Part shown: positions 1 to 5,278 of the stretch, piece by piece | Numbering within the stretch: position 1 is the first letter of the stretch | Layout of the letters: each line of letters opens with the position of its first letter | Assembly (NCBI GenBank): GCA_946221495.1 | Contig: CAMIFA010000199.1 | Span: 1 to 8,087 of the forward strand | Source: an uncultured cyanobacterium | GTDB lineage: Bacteria > Cyanobacteriota > Cyanobacteriia > Cyanobacteriales > Chroococcidiopsidaceae | DNA length: 8,087 nt | Direction: 5' to 3' | Notes under the pieces: model-generated | Told to the model about the DNA's origin: nothing | Seen by the model: only the letters and a program-made list of their open reading frames with translations | Database searches by the model: none | Translations under genes and position numbers: made by a program

Positions 1-606
1 TAATTACAAATCTTAAAGCATTTGCCAAAAAATGTCCAGCTAATAGTTGTAGTCATAGATGAATATTGTGCAGAGTACAAAGACTTATTCAAAGAAGTCA
101 CAAATTATAAATGCTTAAAATATTTATATTTGGGAAAATTATTCCCAATCAAAAGAAAATTATTACCAGAAATAGCGAAACTCATAAGTATAAATTCTGC
201 ACAATCATTACATCATTTTATAGCGAATTCGGATTGGTCAGTCAGTGATTAAAAAAGCAGAAGATTAAATAAAATTAAGGAGCATTAGCTGGAAACGCAA
301 TTACCGTAGTAATATTCGATAAAACAGGAGATAGAAAAAAGGTAAAAAGACAGATTATGTAGCAAGACTTTATCTAGGGAGCGTGGGGAAAGTAAAGAAT
401 GGAATAGTATCAGTCAATAACAATGAAATCATCAAAGTGGCTGGAAGAATACTCTAAATAATCTGCGCTTAATTATCTAACCGCTTTTGCTCTTCAAGTT
501 AATTTATTCTTGGCTAGATATTTTTCCCAATTCTAATTTATTGCTGGAATTCAATCGCCAAATTAGTGCAATGAGTCAATTTCAACCCTTTTATGCTTCT
601 AAATAA
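1..606 (+). pseudogene. Decayed IS701-like DDE transposase remnant
   Basis: Pieces of one transposase can be read across three frames. Bases 4-279 give IDEYCAEYKDLF, then LPEIAKL..NSAQSLHHF, a typical N-terminal region of IS701-family transposases, with a TAA at 250-252 where the reading continues as KSRRLNKIK. One base is then missing near 279-282, and the next frame gives GNAITVVIFDKTGDRKK; the Asp codon at 318-320 fits the first catalytic Asp. A second base is missing in the A-run at 334-340, after which GKKTDYVARLYLGSVGK and NGIVSVN follow. From about 430 the first frame resumes with WKNTLNNLRLII, a TAA at 478-480, then the C-terminal end to the stop at 604-606. The central catalytic part is missing, so the element cannot encode an active enzyme. 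The family assignment is from memory of conserved motifs. The left end lies outside or at the window edge and I saw no terminal inverted repeats. Confidence 0.8.
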
Positions 607-992
607 TTCAGTTTATTTACTACTTGCTTATTGTGCAAAGTGACACAAGAGGATGAGGATTACTGGCACACGGTCGTATTGCTTCCCATCAGTTAAACAA
701 GGTTAAAATTGCTGTTTATCAAAGGGGGACTCATTGATTCTAGTGCTTTGACTATCAACCGGAGTTCCTTAACCTTCGCTTCCTTCCCTTGCGGTAAAGT
801 ATGGCAAAGAGCAAATAGTTCAATTGCAACTGGGGCGAAAGCCTCTAGTGCTGTGTAGTCTAGGCTGATAAAGTTTATACGCCAATAAATACTCTGTAAG
901 ATTAAGAACTGAGCAAATGAGTACGGTGGTATTCCCTACATTAATTTGACCTACTTATTGACAATATTATAAAACTTTAGAAACTTGCCTAA
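607..992. other. Gene-poor stretch beside IS remnant
   Basis: No intact gene was found on either strand. The plus strand holds a short open stretch ending at the TAA at 694-696 (it reads TQEDEDYWHTVVLLPIS at the end) that I do not recognise. The minus strand holds an 80-codon open stretch, listed separately. There are no HIP1 sites here. The stretch lies between the transposase remnant and the tRNA-Pro terminator and may be remains of inserted or decayed DNA. Confidence 0.5.
693..935 (-). pseudogene. Unrecognised ORF fragment without a start codon
   Basis: On the minus strand 80 codons are open between a TAG at 936-938 and the TAA at 693-695. The translation looks protein-like, with a hydrophobic and aromatic first half (YSFAQFLILQSIYWRINF) followed by LEAFAPVAIELFALCHTLP and a charged helix-like part (GKEAKVKELRLIVKALESM). 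No ATG or GTG precedes this part in frame; the only nearby ATG, at 939-941, is directly followed by the TAG. I do not recognise the family. It could be the 3' part of a broken gene, a gene inactivated by the TAG, or a chance open stretch. It lies just past the tRNA terminator and next to IS debris, which favours a relic. Confidence 0.3.
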
Positions 993-1024
993 AAAAGCTA
1001 AAACCCTCTTCAAGAGAGGGTTTT
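991..1024 (-). terminator. Intrinsic terminator of tRNA-Pro
   Basis: A perfect 10-bp stem (arms 1000-1009 and 1015-1024, AAAACCCTCT with AGAGGGTTTT) encloses a 5-nt loop. On the minus strand it is followed after three bases by six T (991-996). It starts 7 nt past the 3' end of the tRNA, as expected for a factor-independent terminator. Since the stem ends in TTTT on the plus strand too, it might also stop transcription coming from the IS side. Confidence 0.85.
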
Positions 1025-1031
1025 CATTCAA

Positions 1032-1105
1032 TCGGAGCGGCGGGATTCGAACCCACGACCTCCACTACCCCAAAGTGGCGCGCTACCAAGCTGCGCTACG
1101 CCCCG
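1032..1105 (-). tRNA. tRNA-Pro, anticodon GGG
   Basis: The 74-nt minus-strand sequence folds into a complete cloverleaf. The acceptor stem CGGGGCG pairs with CGCTCCG (one G-U pair); the D stem is GCGC/GCGC; the anticodon stem CCACT/AGTGG holds the loop TTGGGGT, placing GGG at positions 34-36; a 5-nt variable loop AGGTC and the T arm GTGGG-TTCGAAT-CCCGC follow. The discriminator is A and CCA is not encoded, so it must be added after transcription, as is usual in cyanobacteria. The C1-G72 pair and the G at 35-36 fit proline identity. Anticodon GGG reads CCC and CCU codons. It is preceded by a plausible promoter and followed by an intrinsic terminator, so it is probably an independent unit. Confidence 0.95.
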
Positions 1106-1114
1106 ACAAGAACA

Positions 1115-1142
1115 CTTATATTAACATAAATCTCAGCGACAA
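1115..1142 (-). promoter_or_regulatory. Putative promoter of tRNA-Pro
   Basis: Read on the minus strand, a -35-like TTGTCG (1137-1142) and a -10-like TATAAG (1115-1120) are separated by 16 bp. The predicted start would fall within a few bases of the mature tRNA 5' end at 1105. It lies in the 51-bp gap after the DUF1818 gene. This is assigned by similarity to the sigma70 consensus only. Confidence 0.5.
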
Positions 1143-1156
1143 ATAGAAAAGATTTT

Positions 1157-1522
1157 TTAGAAAACCTTGAGCATTTGAGCAGCTTGAACTAAACCTGGAA
1201 CAGCATCAGCAGCCCAACTACCCTCGGCACAACGTCCTGTATATAAAATTAAACGCAGACTATAAGCTTGCGGATAGCCTTCTACTTCTAGCCAAAGTAA
1301 ACTACTCTCAGCTTCACAAGTAATTTTTTCCTCGTCCATCAATTCGCTAGCTATCTGATTCATTGTTTCTACCAGCTGCTCTAACAATTGACAAAAATCA
1401 TTCAACTCTGGTTCAGTTAATTCAATCGCCCAACTATCTCCACCTACTAAACCTTTAAATTGAGTTGCATTTGGGTTCCAGCCAATTCGCCAACCTGCTG
1501 CACTTTTAACAACACGCTCCAT
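1157..1522 (-). CDS. DUF1818 family protein
   Basis: This is a 121-residue protein that I recognise as a full-length DUF1818 member, a family of about 120 residues known to me only from cyanobacteria and without assigned function. Recognisable parts are the N-terminal GWRIGWNP, the GLVGGDSWAIELTEPELNDF stretch (residues about 25-44), the DEEKITCEAES segment (about 63-73), LLWLEVEGYPQAYSLRLIL (about 75-93) and the C-terminal QAAQMLKVF. It has no signal peptide or membrane segment and is acidic, so it is probably a soluble cytoplasmic protein. The ATG start is the family's usual MERVVKS beginning; no clear Shine-Dalgarno sequence precedes it. It lies 80 bp downstream of the exported protein gene and 51 bp upstream of tRNA-Pro, all on the minus strand. 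Confidence 0.85.
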   Translation of the reverse strand: MERVVKSAAGWRIGWNPNATQFKGLVGGDSWAIELTEPELNDFCQLLEQLVETMNQIASELMDEEKITCEAESSLLWLEVEGYPQAYSLRLILYTGRCAEGSWAADAVPGLVQAAQMLKVF

Positions 1523-1602
1523 ACAATTAAGTTAAGGTATTAACAATTTAGGTTTCACAGATGAAATCTGTATTTCTTTTTTAGAAGTGAGGCAGCGTTT
1601 AT

Positions 1603-2196
1603 TTACAGTGAATTTGGCTGAGTAACTGGACTAGGTGCGGCAGATGGCTGTGGTGGTGTTTGAGAAGCTGGCTCTGAAGAATTGGAGTTAAAAATATTAA
1701 CGAGGGTTTGAACTAAAGCATTTCGCTGCCGTCGATTAAGACGTTCAATTGCAGTGCGATCGCCTTCTAGGGGACTCTCTCGTAATGTCTCATATCCTGG
1801 ATAAGTTTCTTCTTGCATGATCTCGTTAGCACCAAGATAATCAGCCAAGGTAAGCTTCCAATCTAGGCGATATATTGGCGCACGTCCTTTCACATAAATG
1901 TGATAGCTAACAAGGCGATTTACTAAAGTATTATCTGCATCTACCTTCCTTGTTTCTTTATCGATATACTGATTTTCCAGAGGTAGATCGGGTAACTGTT
2001 TATATACTTGCTGCCAAACATCGCGTAGCCTGTAACTTTGAGCAAATGCAGGCTGAGTAAATAAACCCTGGTGGATTACCCCTGAACCGAAAACAATACC
2101 AAAAACTAATAACAGGGCGAGCGCTAAATTCAAAATACGCTTTTGTCTACCTAAAGCTTTTATTAATAATTTGGTAGGGATAAATGATTTAGTCAT
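1603..2196 (-). CDS. Exported protein of unknown function
   Basis: This 197-residue protein belongs to no family I can name. The N-terminus is basic (residues 1-20), followed by a hydrophobic stretch at about 21-42 and the sequence QPAFAQ, where A50-F51-A52 fits signal peptidase I cleavage before Q53. The first 52 residues thus look like a long Sec signal peptide, though a retained N-terminal anchor cannot be excluded. The mature part (about 53-170) is mixed polar and charged, with YHIYVKGRAPIYRLDWKLTLADYLG and a basic ERLNRRQRNALV segment. Residues 174-197 are a low-complexity Pro/Ser/Gln/Thr tail. The likely location is thylakoid lumen or periplasm. The ATG at 2194-2196 is required to include the signal peptide. 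It lies 123 bp downstream of the phospholipase D-like lipoprotein gene on the same strand. A -10-like TATAGT lies shortly upstream but no convincing -35 accompanies it. Confidence 0.75.
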   Translation of the reverse strand: MTKSFIPTKLLIKALGRQKRILNLALALLLVFGIVFGSGVIHQGLFTQPAFAQSYRLRDVWQQVYKQLPDLPLENQYIDKETRKVDADNTLVNRLVSYHIYVKGRAPIYRLDWKLTLADYLGANEIMQEETYPGYETLRESPLEGDRTAIERLNRRQRNALVQTLVNIFNSNSSEPASQTPPQPSAAPSPVTQPNSL

Positions 2197-2319
2197 TATT
2201 TCGGCTGCTGACTACTATACATTGCCAACAACTCACCATAGCACTTTTTCAAAGAGCCTCACCTTGTACCCAATGCCACTACAAAGCAACAATACCTTAA
2301 GGCAGAATAAGCACCAGTT

Positions 2320-3951
2320 TTACCAAGTAACGCGATCACGCAATTTCTCCAACAAACTAGCACCAACTCCAGGTACTGCATCCAAGTCTGCTAAAGATGT
2401 AAACGCTTTCTGCTGACGAGCTGCAATTATGCGCTGTGCTAATTTTGCTCCCACACCAGGCAAAGCTTCTAATTCCGCCAAACTAGCAGTATTAAGATTA
2501 ACTTTTTGATTAATATCTTCACTTGTAGGACTTGGTACAACCGAATTGCTCTTAACTGGAGATGTTACTAGCTGAGAGCATTGTTGAGATTCAATTTTTT
2601 GGCGCAAATTGTCTGGCAATCCTAATTGAGCATTAACATAAAGCCGTTCAAATTCGCGCTTATAATGAGCTGCAACAGTAGGATTATCAATAACTAAAAG
2701 CGTTTCATCGTTACCACTATTAGCTGCTTCTGACCAATTGTGAGAGCCTGTAATTACCGAATTGTCTACAACCCCAAATTTATGATGCAACAAATCGCCT
2801 TTCGGTAACTGGGGAATACCTACAGTAGCGATCGCTTCTTGCCAAGGACGGTTATTAACTTCATATTTGCAGTTATTACTTAAGCTAACTCCCATCATGT
2901 CTAAGCCTTCACTATACGGACGAAAAGCAAAATCAGGATCAATCAAAGCTCGAACTTTGACACCTTGTTGATGCTCTGTTTCTAGAATATTAGCGATGCC
3001 TTGATCTGAAAATACAAATAGCGCTAAATCTACTGACTGGGTAGCTGAATTCAAAGTTTTACCAATTAATCCATTGCTACTCTGTCGCCAAGGTAAAGTT
3101 GGGGATGTCGGAGAAAAATGAACTTTGATAGTGCTATTTCCTAGCTGAACTTGCTGAACCGTTCGAGACGGCTTCTTTAAACCAAATTTGCTATTTGGTA
3201 ACAGATTTTGTCCATCTCCCCACATTAAGTTAAATTCTTGCGTAAATAAAGCTGCTAACTCAGGACTATCAATTTTTAAAAGATTATTAGCATTTCCCAA
3301 ACTATTAGGATTGCTAAAGTCGCCGTGAATGTCGCTAGTGGTGAAGTTTGCCGAAGTAACAATAACAGTACGCTGATCGACAACGACAAATTTGTGATGC
3401 ATTAGGCTACTACCAGCTGAACCGTCAGCTGTGTCGTCAATCCAGGGAACTTTAGCTTGCAGAATTACTAAAGCATCTCCCTGATTGATTTCTGCTGGAC
3501 TAATTTGATTATCTCGGTTACGGTCTACTAACTGACGGAATTCATTATAGCGATCGCGCTCTCGTTGCGGTAGTTGTTCCACTTCAGCCTTTGTAAACGT
3601 ACTCCAAGCACGACTGTAGGTATTATCTAAAATTACCCTTACTTTGACTCCAGCTTTTTGTCGTTCCACTAATGCTTGGGCAATCTTAGGTAAGCGTAAC
3701 TCTTGAACTGCCACATCTATAGTGGCATCAGCTTGAGCGATCGCCTCAACTATTTTTTGCTCTAAGTTATCTCCGGCGCGTTTCTGCCGGCGGTAAGGCT
3801 CTGTATACTCGGCAGACTCGGTATGGTTAAAATACACCTGAATCAAAGGATCTTGAGGCAAAGGCTCTGGACTCTGCCTCAGTTGCCCTGATTGACAACC
3901 AGCGATCAGGGGCAATACGAATAAACAGCGCAGTTGAGTAAGTAGACGCAC
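2320..3951 (-). CDS. Phospholipase D-like lipoprotein with EF-hand and helix-hairpin-helix
   Basis: This is a 543-residue predicted lipoprotein. A short signal ends in the lipobox I16-A17-G18-C19, so the protein should be lipidated at Cys19 and anchored outside the cytoplasm. Two HxKxxxxD motifs of the phospholipase D/nuclease superfamily follow: H185-K187-D192 with SAN at 200-202, and H389-K391-D396 with GSHN at 402-405. Together they would form one active site. Between the first strands (VRVILDN, 104-110) and HKD1 sits an insertion with a canonical EF-hand loop, D143-N145-D147-Q149-S151-E154, with Ile150 at position 8. A Ser/Pro-rich linker (about 455-482) leads to a ComEA-like double helix-hairpin-helix domain (VNLNTAS at 484-490, PGVGAKL at 498-504, PGVGASL at 527-533), which normally binds the DNA backbone. 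The architecture suggests an exported nuclease or phosphodiesterase, possibly calcium-dependent; the substrate is inferred. The start is GTG, chosen because it yields the lipobox signal. Confidence 0.85.
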   Translation of the reverse strand: MRLLTQLRCLFVLPLIAGCQSGQLRQSPEPLPQDPLIQVYFNHTESAEYTEPYRRQKRAGDNLEQKIVEAIAQADATIDVAVQELRLPKIAQALVERQKAGVKVRVILDNTYSRAWSTFTKAEVEQLPQRERDRYNEFRQLVDRNRDNQISPAEINQGDALVILQAKVPWIDDTADGSAGSSLMHHKFVVVDQRTVIVTSANFTTSDIHGDFSNPNSLGNANNLLKIDSPELAALFTQEFNLMWGDGQNLLPNSKFGLKKPSRTVQQVQLGNSTIKVHFSPTSPTLPWRQSSNGLIGKTLNSATQSVDLALFVFSDQGIANILETEHQQGVKVRALIDPDFAFRPYSEGLDMMGVSLSNNCKYEVNNRPWQEAIATVGIPQLPKGDLLHHKFGVVDNSVITGSHNWSEAANSGNDETLLVIDNPTVAAHYKREFERLYVNAQLGLPDNLRQKIESQQCSQLVTSPVKSNSVVPSPTSEDINQKVNLNTASLAELEALPGVGAKLAQRIIAARQQKAFTSLADLDAVPGVGASLLEKLRDRVTW

Positions 3952-4091
3952 AAGATAAATCTATTAATTCACTAAGAGCGATTGCACCTTAGTTTGCCCA
4001 CTCTTAAGTGCAATCACACACTCGATCAAGGGATATGCTGGAAGAAATAACCCCATGTCACCTGATCGCTGAGTGTAACGCCTGAGAAATA
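3952..4091. promoter_or_regulatory. Divergent intergenic region with inverted repeat
   Basis: This 140-bp region separates the divergently transcribed lipoprotein and cysteine desulfurase genes and must hold promoters for both. It contains a perfect 8/8 inverted repeat, GATTGCAC (3980-3987) and GTGCAATC (4008-4015), with 20 bp between the arms. An overlapping 6/6 repeat, TAAGAG (3973-3978) with CTCTTA (4001-4006), would compete with it. No T-run follows, so it does not look like a terminator. An operator or an RNA structure in a leader is possible. I could not assign -10/-35 boxes with confidence. Confidence 0.4.
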
Positions 4092-5255
4092 ATGCAAATT
4101 TATCTAGATCACAGTGCCACAACACCTCCATGCCCAGAAGCGATCGCCGCCATACAACTAGCCCTCACTCAACAGTGGGGTAATCCCTCCAGCTTGCACG
4201 CATGGGGACAACGTGCCGCAACTTTAGTTGAACAAGCTAGATTCCAAGTTGCCCAATTACTAAATGCACCTAACCCAGAATCTATTATCTTCACCTCTGG
4301 TGGTACAGAAGCAGATAATTTAGCAATTATGGGTGTTGCCCGCCGCTACACTCTACCCCAGCATTTAATTATTTCCAGTGTGGAGCATTCTGCTATTGCT
4401 GAACCAGCAAGAATACTTGAAGAATCAGGCTGGCAAGTGACGCGCTTACCAGTAGATACCAAAGGATTAATTAATCCCCTTGATCTTGAAGCAGCATTGC
4501 AACCCAATACAGTTTTAGTTTCAATCATCTATGGTCAAAGTGAAGTTGGTACTTTGCAACCAATTGAAATACTAGGAAATATCGTACGTTCTCATGGTGT
4601 TTTGTTTCATACAGATGCAGTCCAAGTTGCCGGGCGCTTACCAATAGATTTACAAAAGTTACCAGTAGATTTACTCTCGCTTTCCAGCCACAAAATTTAT
4701 GGTGTTCAGGGTGCTGGGGCGCTTTATATCCGCCCTGGTGTGCAGTTAGTTCCTTTACTATCTGGTGGAGGGCAAGAATGGCGGTTGCGTTCTGGAACAC
4801 AAGCAGTTGGGGCGATCGCCAGCTTCGGTGTAGCAGCTGGGCTAGCAGCAGAAAAAATGCCTTGGGAAACACCGCGTCTAATACAGCTAAGAGAACGATT
4901 ATTTCAGCAGTTAACTGATACGCCTACTCTAATCCCAACAGGCGATCGCCTGTCACGTCTACCCCATCACGTCAGTTTCTGCCTGCAAGACGCAGACGGT
5001 ATCACTGGTAAAACTATCGTCCGTCAAATGAATTTAGCCGGAATTGCTATCAGTTCTGGTTCTGCCTGCCATAGTGGAAAGCTCAACCCTAGCCCTGTAC
5101 TTTTAGCAATGGGTTATAGTGACGCCTTAGCACTAGGAGCAATTCGCTTAACGCTAGGACGAGATACTACAACAGAGGATATAGACTGGACAGCAATGGT
5201 ACTGAAGCAAGTCTTAACAAGAGTTAAACCTCAATTATCTCTAGCTAGGTACTAA
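4092..5255 (+). CDS. Cysteine desulfurase, IscS/NifS type
   Basis: This 387-residue class V aminotransferase-fold enzyme uses pyridoxal phosphate to remove sulfur from cysteine, giving alanine and an enzyme-bound persulfide for iron-sulfur clusters and other thio-cofactors in the cytoplasm. Visible signatures are YLDHSATTP (4-12), the TSGGTEADN phosphate-binding loop (68-76), H99 in VEHS, D175 and Q178 in TDAVQ, the PLP lysine K201 in SSHK, and the sulfur-accepting Cys326 in SSGSAC. The Cys-bearing SSGSAC-HSG loop is of the NifS/IscS (group I) kind rather than SufS. Where IscS/NifS proteins usually have NNE(V/I)G, this protein has Q149-S150-E151-V152-G153. Length is normal and the frame intact. 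It stands alone, with no scaffold (iscU, sufE) next to it, diverges from the lipoprotein gene and converges on argS with 23 bp between the stops. The ATG follows a weak GAG-type ribosome site. Which physiological role it serves among cyanobacterial paralogues cannot be told here. Confidence 0.93.
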   Translation: MQIYLDHSATTPPCPEAIAAIQLALTQQWGNPSSLHAWGQRAATLVEQARFQVAQLLNAPNPESIIFTSGGTEADNLAIMGVARRYTLPQHLIISSVEHSAIAEPARILEESGWQVTRLPVDTKGLINPLDLEAALQPNTVLVSIIYGQSEVGTLQPIEILGNIVRSHGVLFHTDAVQVAGRLPIDLQKLPVDLLSLSSHKIYGVQGAGALYIRPGVQLVPLLSGGGQEWRLRSGTQAVGAIASFGVAAGLAAEKMPWETPRLIQLRERLFQQLTDTPTLIPTGDRLSRLPHHVSFCLQDADGITGKTIVRQMNLAGIAISSGSACHSGKLNPSPVLLAMGYSDALALGAIRLTLGRDTTTEDIDWTAMVLKQVLTRVKPQLSLARY

Positions 5256-5278
5256 CTCAACTTCTACCTTCTAATTGT

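Noticed and set aside
607..692. Possible CRISPR, attachment-site or repeat structure, including the imperfect dyad TTGTG...CACAA near 630-650.
   Set aside because: Only five bases pair and there is no repeated unit or spacer pattern; the dyad cannot be distinguished from chance or an IS end without comparison.
958..963. A perfect TTGACA on the plus strand just before the tRNA terminator.
   Set aside because: No -10-like hexamer lies at 16-18 bp, and it would drive transcription straight into the hairpin and antisense to the tRNA.
1557..1571. A 6-bp perfect hairpin (ACAGAT-GAA-ATCTGT) followed on the plus strand by a T-rich run, between the exported protein gene and DUF1818.
   Set aside because: The T-run is on the plus strand, where no gene ends here; on the minus strand no T-run follows. 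The stem is short and could arise by chance.
2171..2416. Plus-strand open frame of 81 codons overlapping the start of the exported protein gene and the end of the lipoprotein gene.
   Set aside because: It spans two well-supported minus-strand genes and the gap between them, and its translation has no recognisable domain.
4346..4872. Two minus-strand open frames (4346-4528 and 4525-4872) inside the cysteine desulfurase gene.
   Set aside because: They lie opposite conserved parts of the enzyme, including the PLP lysine region, and are antisense shadows.
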